Source: Metabacillus sp. FJAT-52054
GTDB lineage: Bacteria > Bacillota > Bacilli > Bacillales > Bacillaceae
Reading direction: 5' to 3'
Length of the DNA stretch: 64,000 nucleotides
NCBI RefSeq assembly: GCF_037201815.1
Contig: NZ_CP147407.1
Span: forward strand, 1,426,001-1,490,000
In this document: one piece after another, positions 55,061 through 62,339 of the stretch
How positions within the stretch are numbered: the stretch's first letter is position 1
Layout: every line of letters starts with the position of its first letter
Translations under genes and position numbers: made by a program
Notes under the pieces: model-generated
Database searches by the model: none
Told to the model about the DNA's origin: nothing
Seen by the model: only the letters and a program-made list of their open reading frames with translations

Positions 55061-55166
55061 TGGCCCGTATTCAGTGAAAGCTGGCCCGGATGTGAGGAAA
55101 CATGGCTCGTATTCAGTGAAAGCTGGCCCGGACGTGAGAAGAAATGGCTGCGTTCCGAATGACGCG
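55061..55166. repeat. Tandem array of 21-bp TGGCCCG units with 42-bp higher-order period
   Basis: TGGCY cores lie at 55061, 55082, 55103, 55124 and 55145, all 21 bp apart. Units 1 and 3 share TGGCYCGTATTCAGTGAAAGC minus one base; units 2 and 4 share TGGCCCGGAYGTGAG, so the array is A-B-A-B plus a decayed unit. A further TGGCCG lies at 55034. It fills the gap between the ykvT terminator and the ger operon. Confidence 0.8.
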
Positions 55167-55186
55167 GCCAAGGTCTTCCGCATTTT

Positions 55187-55217
55187 TGTATAACTTTCTC
55201 CCATTTTTCGCAAAATA
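55187..55217 (+). promoter_or_regulatory. Candidate SigG promoter of the ger operon
   Basis: TGTATA (55187-55192), 18 bp, CAAAATA (55211-55217), close to the recalled SigG pattern TGAATA-N17/18-CATACTA. gerA-type operons are expressed in the forespore by SigG. The start would fall near 55225, which argues against using the ATG at 55229. Confidence 0.5.
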
Positions 55218-55258
55218 ACCCTAATTATATGAGACCGGGGTTGAGGCTTGTGGATTTA

Positions 55259-56734
55259 ATGAAAAACATGGATGGGTCACCGAAAACCTCAATGCCTGAG
55301 CTAATGGCAGTCTTGAGGAGTTCTTCTGATTTTATTCAATTCGGAAGCAAGGGCGTATCGACAAAGTACTGGATATCTTATTTCCGGACACTGGTTGATA
55401 CGAAAATGCTTCATGAAAGCGTTCTCGCGGTTTTATCAAAAGTTAATTGGACCTCGCTTGAGGAATTAAAGAATGCCGTGCCAGTAGAAAATATTATTTT
55501 AACTTCAGACACCGATGTAGTGAAGGAGAAGCTGCTGCAGGGCTTTATTATGATAAGCCTTTCAGAGTACGGACAGTCGGCCCTGCTGATTCGGGTGTTT
55601 ATGGAAAAAGCAAGGCAGGTTAGCCTTCCTGAGGTTGAATTTAGCGTGGTGGGACCGAAGGAGGCCTTCGTTGAGTCACTAGAGTCGAACATTCATCTTA
55701 TTCGAAAGCGCATGCCATCAGATCAGCTGCGAATCAGAGAAATCAACATTGGCAAGCTGACACATACGAAGGTCGCTGTCATTTATATGGAGAGTATCGC
55801 CAATGATGAAAATGTGCGGACGGTATGGCAGAGACTGAATGGAATTGAGATTGATCACATTAGTGATAGTTCTGTTTTGACAGAGATTATGTCTGATAAT
55901 CAAAATTCTCCCTTCCCGCAGCTATTGGACTCAGAGCGGCCAGACCGGGTGGTTTCGATACTTTCAGAGGGCAAGATTGTGATTGTGGTGGATGGTTCAC
56001 CGCAGGTGCTGATTGGTCCAAGTACGCTGATTGAGTTTTTCACAGCATTTGATGATTATTTTTTTAATTATATCGTCGCATCCTTCTTCCGGATTGTTCG
56101 TTTAGCATCTGTTGCCTTTTCTATATTAGTTACGCCGGTTTATGTAGCTACATTAAATTTCCACTATGAACTGATCCCAAGGGACCTGCTGAATACGCTT
56201 GTCAGTTCAAGGGAAGAGATCCCGCTGCCTCCAATTCTCGAAGCCATTTTTTTGGAACTGACGATTGAGCTGCTCCGTGAAGCGGGGGCGAGACTGCCGA
56301 CAAAGGTCGGTCAGACGATCGGGATTGTAGGCGGGATCGTAATCGGAACCGCATCTGTTGAGGCGGGACTAACGAGTAACGTCCTCCTGATTATTGTTGC
56401 ACTTGCAGCATTGGCTTCCTTTACAACGCCTGTTTACAAAATGAGCAACACGATACGTCTAATACGCTTTCCATTTTTGCTGTTTGCAGAATTCTATGGA
56501 TTGCTTGGAATTGTTTTTTGTTTCTGTGTTCTGGCCACTCATTTATTGAAGTTATCTTCACTTGGAAGACCATTTTTAGAACCAATCTATCCGCCAAGAA
56601 CTGCTGACATGAAAGATGCGCTGATCAGGCTTCCGTTTTCCATGATGTCAAAAAGGCCGATTCAGCTTCGAACGAAACAGCCAATCCGGTTTGATAAAAA
56701 AAGGGCGTCTCAGAAAAAAGATATTGATGAGTGA
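55259..56734 (+). CDS. Spore germination protein GerA family, A subunit
   Basis: Inner-membrane A subunit of a germinant receptor, about 491 aa. Soluble N-terminal domain (about 1-250, with LQGFIMISLSEYGQSALLIRV-like segment and the conserved ESPDRVV-like SERPDRVVSIL), then membrane helices with IVASFFRIVRLASVAFSILV, TPVYVATLNFHYELIPRDLL and IGIVGGIVIGTASVEAGLTS, as in GerAA. A basic cytoplasmic tail closes the protein. ATG 55259 is my choice because GGTTGAGG lies upstream; ATG 55229 is also in frame. First gene of ger(A,B,C). Confidence 0.93.
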   Translation: MKNMDGSPKTSMPELMAVLRSSSDFIQFGSKGVSTKYWISYFRTLVDTKMLHESVLAVLSKVNWTSLEELKNAVPVENIILTSDTDVVKEKLLQGFIMISLSEYGQSALLIRVFMEKARQVSLPEVEFSVVGPKEAFVESLESNIHLIRKRMPSDQLRIREINIGKLTHTKVAVIYMESIANDENVRTVWQRLNGIEIDHISDSSVLTEIMSDNQNSPFPQLLDSERPDRVVSILSEGKIVIVVDGSPQVLIGPSTLIEFFTAFDDYFFNYIVASFFRIVRLASVAFSILVTPVYVATLNFHYELIPRDLLNTLVSSREEIPLPPILEAIFLELTIELLREAGARLPTKVGQTIGIVGGIVIGTASVEAGLTSNVLLIIVALAALASFTTPVYKMSNTIRLIRFPFLLFAEFYGLLGIVFCFCVLATHLLKLSSLGRPFLEPIYPPRTADMKDALIRLPFSMMSKRPIQLRTKQPIRFDKKRASQKKDIDE

Positions 56735-56747
56735 GGAGTGATTCGAT

Positions 56748-57842
56748 ATGACTAAAATTGCTGAAAAATATCAAGTCTCTCATTTTATGGTCTTCTATCT
56801 GATTCACTCTCTTCAATTCGGGGTCGGAGTACTCGGCTTTCAAAGAATCATTGTAAAGGTTGCCGGTCAGGATGCGTGGATTTCCGTCATTTTATCAGGT
56901 GTTTTTTCACACATTATGGTCTGGATGATTTACCGTATTTTAAGGGGAGCTGAAGGTAACATTCATGACATTCATCATCGTATATTCGGCAAATGGCTCG
57001 GTAAAGGACTAAATCTTTTGATTTCGCTGTATTTCACTATGCTTGCGATTGGTGTACTGCGTACGTTTATTGAGATCATTCAGGTTTGGATGTTCCCGGA
57101 TATGAATGTTTTGATTTTTAGTATCCTTTTCCTTGCACTTGTCTACTACATTGTAACCGGAGGATTCCGGGTAGTGACGGGCATTTGTTTTTTTGGAGTG
57201 GTTTTGCCGGGATACCTGATTATTACCTACTTTTTCCCTCTTGAATTTGCCGAGTGGGTAAATTTATTTCCAATGTTTGATCACTCGATCGGAGACATAA
57301 TAGAAGGAACGAAAAGTATGGCATTAACTGTTCTTGGCTTTGAAGCATTACTAGTCTATTACCCCTTTATTAAAAACCCGGAAAAATCCCAAAAATGGGC
57401 TCATGGAGCAATTTTTTTTACCACTTTCTTATACTTGCTCATTTTGGTTATCACCATTGTGTTTTTCAATGAGGAGCAGCTTCAAAAGAATATCTGGGCA
57501 ACATTAACAATGTGGAAAATCGTTGAAATCCCTTTTGTAGAACGATTTGAGTACATTGGCATTGCGAACTGGAATTTAGTTATTCTTCCTAATGTATGCC
57601 TAACCCTATGGTGTGCAAGCAGAGGCATCAAACAGACGATCAATATCTCCCAAAAGAAAACATTAATCCTTGTGCTGATTCTTACGCTAATTGCGGTGAA
57701 TATGTTTAACACCCGTGAGCAAATTGATCATTTAAACACAGTCATGGGGGATATAGGATTGTGTTTTTATCTATACATTCCGTTGATTTTATTTTTGCAG
57801 TTTTTCCTGAAAAAGATTAAAAATCAAGGTGGTGCAGGATGA
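56748..57842 (+). CDS. Spore germination permease, GerAB family
   Basis: 364-aa B subunit of the germinant receptor, an amino-acid permease-like membrane protein with ten helices. It opens with KIAEKYQVSHFMVFYLIHSL and GVGVLGFQRIIVKVAGQDAW. It likely binds the germinant amino acid. GAGGAGTG precedes ATG 56748; it starts 13 bases after the A subunit and its stop overlaps the C subunit by 4 bases. Confidence 0.94.
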   Translation: MTKIAEKYQVSHFMVFYLIHSLQFGVGVLGFQRIIVKVAGQDAWISVILSGVFSHIMVWMIYRILRGAEGNIHDIHHRIFGKWLGKGLNLLISLYFTMLAIGVLRTFIEIIQVWMFPDMNVLIFSILFLALVYYIVTGGFRVVTGICFFGVVLPGYLIITYFFPLEFAEWVNLFPMFDHSIGDIIEGTKSMALTVLGFEALLVYYPFIKNPEKSQKWAHGAIFFTTFLYLLILVITIVFFNEEQLQKNIWATLTMWKIVEIPFVERFEYIGIANWNLVILPNVCLTLWCASRGIKQTINISQKKTLILVLILTLIAVNMFNTREQIDHLNTVMGDIGLCFYLYIPLILFLQFFLKKIKNQGGAG

Positions 57843-58906
57843 ACAGAATCGTTCAGCTTTCGATCCTTTTTCTTTTTCTCGTCAGTCAAACCGGATGTAT
57901 ACAAAAAGAAATTATCGATGACGTGAACATCATCCTTGCTTCAGGGTATGACGCAACTGAAGATGGGGAAATAACCGGAACCGTAATTGTCCCCGTTTAT
58001 CAAAAGCAGCAGCCTGTAACAAGTGAAATACTAGAGGAGAAGGCGGTTCTTTCAAGGGATTTACTGACCAACCTTCAGCGTAAATCTTCAGATCCGCTGG
58101 TTTATGGCAAGCTTCAAGTGGCTCTGTTCGGAGTAGATCTGGCCAAGAAAGGGTTCAAAGATCTGCTTGATTCACTGCAAAGGGATGCAAGTGTAGGATC
58201 GAGGGTATACCTCGCAGTTGCTAGAGAAAGCGCTTCAGAAATTTTAAAAGGCCAATATGGAATTCGCGGAACCGCTGTATATTTGAGCAATTTAATTCGG
58301 CACAATATTGAAAGCAGGGACTTATCGAGGGAGAACCTCCATTTGTTCTTGTACAATATGTATGACAAGGGAAAGGATGCTTATCTTCCCATCCTTGAAC
58401 TCTCAGGCAAGGATGAACTGGAAATCACCGGAGTGGCTCTATTTAATGAGGATCGTATGGTATCTGAAGTTCCGAGCGATAAAATGATTTTCTTTAAACT
58501 TCTGACAGATCAATATATGGAGGGAACCTATACGATGAACCTGGAGGATGGAGTGAAAGTTTCTGTAAAAAGTATCACGTCCCATAAAAAACTGAGAATG
58601 GCTTCGAAGGACATTGTGAAGATTGATATTAAACTCGAAGGCCATATCCGGGAGTATACAGGCAGCAAAATCACGCCGGAGGTTATCAAGAAGGTGGAAA
58701 GTGAATTCAAAGATACCGTTGAAAAGGAATGTCTGTCAATGATGGAGCACTTTCAGGAATTGGATATTGATCCAATTGGAATAGGTGATCAAGCGTCCCA
58801 TACCTTTAGGAATTTCAAGATTGACCAATGGAAAAAACAATATCCAAATATAAAGACCGAAGTTAAGGCAGAAATTATTGTCAATGAATCCGGTGTAATT
58901 GAATAA
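57839..58906 (+). CDS. Spore germination lipoprotein, Ger(x)C family
   Basis: 355-aa C subunit of the germinant receptor, a lipoprotein on the outer face of the inner spore membrane. Lipobox LVSQTGC (Cys about residue 20) follows a hydrophobic signal segment. The three-domain GerBC fold is indicated by LEEKAVLSRDLLTNLQRKSS and GTAVYLSNLIRHNIESRDLS. It overlaps the B subunit (ATGA) and ykvU lies next. Confidence 0.94.
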   Translation: MNRIVQLSILFLFLVSQTGCIQKEIIDDVNIILASGYDATEDGEITGTVIVPVYQKQQPVTSEILEEKAVLSRDLLTNLQRKSSDPLVYGKLQVALFGVDLAKKGFKDLLDSLQRDASVGSRVYLAVARESASEILKGQYGIRGTAVYLSNLIRHNIESRDLSRENLHLFLYNMYDKGKDAYLPILELSGKDELEITGVALFNEDRMVSEVPSDKMIFFKLLTDQYMEGTYTMNLEDGVKVSVKSITSHKKLRMASKDIVKIDIKLEGHIREYTGSKITPEVIKKVESEFKDTVEKECLSMMEHFQELDIDPIGIGDQASHTFRNFKIDQWKKQYPNIKTEVKAEIIVNESGVIE

Positions 58907-58976
58907 TAGAACGTTAAATAATTTGTCCGCCTCTCTCATAGGATTAAAAAGCGGGATTAAGATGGGAGTGCGTTGG

Positions 58977-60302
58977 ATGAGTTCATTTGCAAAGGGTGCC
59001 TTTTTACTGGCGCTGGCGGCTTTCTTTGGCGAGTGTCTGGAGTTTTTTTTGAATATGATTCTGGCGAAAGAACTGGGAGAACACGGAATGGGAATGTACA
59101 TGCAAATGCTGCCGATTATTTTTTTCGTGGTGGTCATATCGAGTTTGGAGCTTCCTATTTCCATATCGAAATTTGTTGCGGAGCAGAAGAAGGAATATCA
59201 TTACAGTATGCTTAGGCATGCCCTGAGGTTTGTCTATAAGCTTACAGGGATGATCCTGATTATTGTATTAGTTGTTCTGCCATTTCTTCCGATCTTCTCG
59301 GAATACCATCCACTCGTCCGTTATATGATGTTTTTGCTTGTGCCGATTGTATCTTTCTCCTCCATTGCCAGGGGTTATTTTATGGGAGTTCAGCAGATGG
59401 ACAAAATCGCTATTTCCAATTTTTTGAGAAAAGCGGTTCAGCTTCTTGCGCTCTATTTTCTTTTTCATGGCATGCAATTCAGTGAGAGTACCGCTTTGTT
59501 TACAGCATTGGCTGTATTAATCGGCAGTGAAGCAGTCGTTTTCTTCTATTTATTTACTCAATACCTCATTCAATACAGAATGATGAAACATGGGCGTTAT
59601 CACGAAATGAATGAAAAAGAGGTCCGGAAAAGTTTAATGGCGGTATCTGTCCCCACCACAGCTCTTCGCATTTTTAATGCGATTACAAATGCTATTCAGC
59701 CGTTTTTGATAAAAGGAGCATTGGTGATATCTGGTATAGGAAGCGTAATGGCTACTGAACAGTACGGTCTTCTAGCGGGAGTTGCAATGAGCATTGGATT
59801 CTTTCCTGCGTTTTTATCTCATTCATTAATGGTCGCATTGCTGCCTAATGTTTCAGAAGCGTATGCTAAACAGGATGGCGAAAGATTGCGGACCTTGCTG
59901 CAGCAATCCATGTGGATTACATGTATATACGGGATCCCAGCTGTTTACCTCATGTACTGGTTTGCTGAGCCCCTTACCCATTTATTTTTTAAATCCCCGG
60001 ATGCCTCTCTTTATTTACAGCTTTTATGGCCCTATTTTCTTTTTCATTTCTTTATTCATCCGCTTCAAGCCTATCTAATTGGATTGGGACTTGTTAAGGA
60101 TGCTTTTTATCATTCAGTATGGTCCCATGTTGTCTCGTTTTTGATGATGTACGTGCTCGGTTCCATGGGAGAATTTCAAATGACGGGAATTATTCTTGGT
60201 ATGAACATGGGCATTATTCTCCTTTTTCTCCTTCATTATGTGACGATATGCAGAAAAATTGGATTATCGATGAGCCTGATTTCAAGTAACCGGTTCACTT
60301 GA
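58977..60302 (+). CDS. ykvU: SpoVB-family membrane protein YkvU
   Basis: 441-aa polysaccharide-biosynthesis/MATE-like membrane protein with about 14 helices, related to SpoVB and MurJ lipid II flippases. It opens SSFAKGAFLLALAAFFGECL and contains FISKFVAEQKK-like ISISKFVAEQKKEYH. The ATG at 58977 has GGGAG 8 bases upstream and gives the length of B. subtilis YkvU. An upstream frame reaches back to 58899 inside the ger lipoprotein gene, but its starts lack an SD. Probably sporulation-associated. Confidence 0.87.
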   Translation: MSSFAKGAFLLALAAFFGECLEFFLNMILAKELGEHGMGMYMQMLPIIFFVVVISSLELPISISKFVAEQKKEYHYSMLRHALRFVYKLTGMILIIVLVVLPFLPIFSEYHPLVRYMMFLLVPIVSFSSIARGYFMGVQQMDKIAISNFLRKAVQLLALYFLFHGMQFSESTALFTALAVLIGSEAVVFFYLFTQYLIQYRMMKHGRYHEMNEKEVRKSLMAVSVPTTALRIFNAITNAIQPFLIKGALVISGIGSVMATEQYGLLAGVAMSIGFFPAFLSHSLMVALLPNVSEAYAKQDGERLRTLLQQSMWITCIYGIPAVYLMYWFAEPLTHLFFKSPDASLYLQLLWPYFLFHFFIHPLQAYLIGLGLVKDAFYHSVWSHVVSFLMMYVLGSMGEFQMTGIILGMNMGIILLFLLHYVTICRKIGLSMSLISSNRFT

Positions 60303-60311
60303 GCAAGCAAA

Positions 60312-60340
60312 TTGAATATCTTTCATGTGGAGATTATAAT
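60312..60340 (+). promoter_or_regulatory. SigA-type promoter of the rhodanese-like gene
   Basis: TTGAAT (60312-60317), 17 bp, TATAAT (60335-60340). Confidence 0.75.
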
Positions 60341-60372
60341 TGCTGTACAATTGAAAAATGAGGAGGATTTCC

Positions 60373-60753
60373 TTGACCGTGTTCGCCGCAGCAGCAGCCA
60401 TTGCCCTAATCCTTTATTTAACAAGGGAATGGTATAGAAGATACATTCCCGTACGGAATATTCCGTGCCTGCCTATCCAGATGATGGAGGGTATTCCGAT
60501 TGTTGATGTAAGGGACTACAACAATCGTCAGGTCATTACTTTAGAGCGGAGTATGAATATTCCTTATTCTTATTTGCAAAAAGCATTTAATGATATTAAT
60601 GGACAGGAAATCTACTTAATCGCGGCTACAAAACTTGAACGGAATATGAGTATCCGGTTTTTTAAAAGGAAAGGTATTTTGGTTAAAGGCTATGCCCTGT
60701 CTGACCATAGAGGGTGCAAAGAGAAAAGTCGATTGAACACGATGCAAATGTAG
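60373..60753 (+). CDS. Membrane-anchored rhodanese-like protein
   Basis: 126 aa: an N-terminal membrane helix (about 2-22, VFAAAAAIALILYLTREWYR) then a rhodanese-like fold with IPIVDVRDYNN and SMNIPYSYLQKAFNDI. The usual active-site Cys loop is replaced by IYLIAATKLERN, so it lacks the sulfurtransferase cysteine and may only bind. TTG start 60373 lies 6 bases after AGGAGG (60361-60366); the ATG at 60358 would put that SD inside the gene. Confidence 0.75.
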   Translation: MTVFAAAAAIALILYLTREWYRRYIPVRNIPCLPIQMMEGIPIVDVRDYNNRQVITLERSMNIPYSYLQKAFNDINGQEIYLIAATKLERNMSIRFFKRKGILVKGYALSDHRGCKEKSRLNTMQM

Positions 60754-60828
60754 TAAATTATTCTGCAGCACCGCAGTCATTTTTAGCAGCAATGGATTCA
60801 AAAGGAGTCATATAAATAGATTAGGAAC

Positions 60829-60866
60829 AAAAAAGCGGCTTTTATAAATATGAAGCCGTTTTTTTA
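60829..60866. terminator. Bidirectional terminator
   Basis: CGGCTT and AAGCCG pair inside A- and T-rich arms (AAAAAAGCGGCTT ... AAGCCGTTTTTTT), serving the plus rhodanese-like gene and the convergent small gene. Confidence 0.8.
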
Positions 60867-60998
60867 ATCTTTAAATGTTGCTGCCGCCTGTTTGCCTGTT
60901 CCATTGCAGCTGCTGCACTTTGTATTTAGGGGGAAAAATGAAATGCGTTTTTGCTTGCCTGATCCGCTGCAAGTTTTACAAATAATAACTAAAGCCAT
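60864..60998 (-). CDS. Mini zinc-finger protein, 44 aa (DnaJ-type CxxCxGxG pairs)
   Basis: Reads MALVIICKTCSGSGKQKRIS and continues to KCSSCNGTGKQAAATFKD. The two CxxCxGxG motifs (Cys7/10 and Cys28/31) are the four-cysteine knuckle of DnaJ zinc fingers, standing alone. ATG at 60998 has AAGGAGG upstream. Probably binds one Zn2+ and acts as a chaperone-like or redox mini-protein; role inferred only. Confidence 0.75.
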   Translation of the reverse strand: MALVIICKTCSGSGKQKRISFFPLNTKCSSCNGTGKQAAATFKD

Positions 60999-61315
60999 AA
61001 GCTAATGCCTCCTTATCGTATTTGTCCCCAGGTAATGATGGAAATATAAAAAACTGAATATTCTATAAATTATATTATACTTAGTTTATGATAGCACTGC
61101 CAATTTCCCTGCTTCCTTTGAAATGAAAGCTCATAAATATTTATTACTCAGCAAAAGTTGGGGGGTTTCATGCAAAAGGACTCAGTTAATTCAGCATAGG
61201 TTTACATAATCGAAAGCTATTATTTACACCACCTTTAGATTGGGGTAATGGAGCGTTATCATCTGTCATTTAAATTTAAAGGGTAGTAAAAAATGACATC
61301 GGAGGTAACAAAAAC
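60999..61315. other. 317-base intergenic region upstream of nucA
   Basis: AT-rich. TATTATACT at 61072-61080 may belong to a promoter. I see no ComK box (AAAA-N5-TTTT pairs), and GGAGGT precedes nucA. No further gene seen. Confidence 0.4.
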
Positions 61316-61750
61316 ATGAAATGGTTAAAAACTTTAGCAGCTGGTGCTGCGCTCGCTGCTGCCCTTGTATCCGGATCCGCTGTACAAGCTCCATTGACAG
61401 AGAATAAAGCAGAAGCTGCAAGTGCGTATGATGAGGTCTTATATTTTCCTTTAGACAGATATCCATTAACGGGCGATCACATTATTGATGCAATCGCTGC
61501 AGGACACTCCGATGTGTGCACAATTGACCGTGCCGGTGCGGATCAAAACCGTGCGGAATCCTTAAAGGGGATCCCTACAAAATCAGGCTATGACCGTGAT
61601 GAATGGCCAATGGCTATGTGTGAAGAAGGCGGAGCAGGAGCAGATATCCGCTACGTACCTTATTCAGATAACCGCGGCTCAGGTTCATGGGTTGGAAATC
61701 AGCTTGAGGCTTATCCTGATGGAACGAAAGTATTATTCATCGTTCAATAA
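61316..61750 (+). CDS. nucA: NucA/NucB-type secreted DNA nuclease
   Basis: 144-aa protein with a signal peptide ([20 protein letters not shown], about 1-30), then the NucA/NucB core: [20 protein letters not shown], the [14 protein letters not shown] motif containing the catalytic Asp/Glu region, and [14 protein letters not shown]. In B. subtilis NucA is the membrane-bound nuclease cutting DNA for uptake; NucB is the sporulation paralogue. The paired inhibitor gene argues for NucA. GGAGGT precedes ATG 61316. Confidence 0.9.
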   Translation: MKWLKTLAAGAALAAALVSGSAVQAPLTENKAEAASAYDEVLYFPLDRYPLTGDHIIDAIAAGHSDVCTIDRAGADQNRAESLKGIPTKSGYDRDEWPMAMCEEGGAGADIRYVPYSDNRGSGSWVGNQLEAYPDGTKVLFIVQ

Positions 61751-62148
61751 TGAATGTACTAGCTCAAGGAGAAATTCTTATTTCTTATCATCAGTTTACG
61801 GTTTACCAGCAAGGGATGAAGCGTCCTCATTTTGACTGGCCGGAGAGTGCTCTTGAAAAAGGGTTTGCCGCAGACCTGAGTGCAGCTGCTTTTGCAGCTG
61901 AAACGAGCAGTAAAGCACTTATAGAAGTGCGAGTCAGTCCTTCAGGCAAGGAACCGGAATGCACCATTGTAATACCATTTCATGTGAAGGGTACAGGAGT
62001 CGAAGTGAGCAGTGTTATGTCTGAGAAAATGACATGCGAGCTCTCGTCTGGTGACTACATGCTTTGTATGAATGCCATTTCATTGGGGAAGCACGAAAGC
62101 ACAGATGAACAAAAGTTGAAATATGAGCTAACTTTTATACCTAAGTAG
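61750..62148 (+). CDS. nin: NucA inhibitor Nin (ComJ family)
   Basis: 132-aa cytoplasmic protein of the Nin/ComJ family that inhibits the cognate nuclease. Segments ILISYHQFTVYQQGMKRPHF and ECTIVIPFHVKGTGVEV match the family layout, and length equals B. subtilis Nin. Its ATG overlaps the nucA stop (TAATG), so the inhibitor is made with the nuclease. Ends before a terminator. Confidence 0.9.
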   Translation: MNVLAQGEILISYHQFTVYQQGMKRPHFDWPESALEKGFAADLSAAAFAAETSSKALIEVRVSPSGKEPECTIVIPFHVKGTGVEVSSVMSEKMTCELSSGDYMLCMNAISLGKHESTDEQKLKYELTFIPK

Positions 62149-62176
62149 AAACCAGCTTAAATGCTGGTTTTTTTAT
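62148..62176 (+). terminator. Terminator of nucA-nin
   Basis: AACCAGC pairs perfectly with GCTGGTT, followed by TTTTTTATT. Confidence 0.88.
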
Positions 62177-62186
62177 TGTTTACAAA

Positions 62187-62224
62187 TTATAATAATTATC
62201 AAAACTAAATTATAATAATTATTA
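62187..62224. promoter_or_regulatory. Two PerR/Fur-type boxes upstream of zosA
   Basis: TTATAATAATTATCA (62187-62201) and TTATAATAATTATTA (62210-62224) each differ from the PerR consensus TTATAATNATTATAA at one position. Their centres are 23 bp apart. Confidence 0.85.
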
Positions 62225-62253
62225 TTTAGTTTTTAAGGTCAATCTGCTATAAT
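62225..62253 (+). promoter_or_regulatory. Promoter of zosA
   Basis: TTTAGT (62225-62230), 17 bp, TATAAT (62248-62253). The -35 abuts the second PerR-type box, so bound repressor would block it. Confidence 0.65.
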
Positions 62254-62339
62254 AAGGAATATCCCTTATATTATTATGGTTTTCTTAAAATTTATGTTCT
62301 GCGAAGATGATTAGTATTCTCAATTAGAGGTGATTTGTT

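Noticed and set aside
26165..55166. CRISPR array interpretation of the three repeat loci
   Set aside because: Period is only 20-21 bp, spacers are themselves repeated or related, and no cas genes are present.
61017..61315. ComK box for nucA-nin
   Set aside because: No pair of AAAA-N5-TTTT boxes was found in the upstream region.
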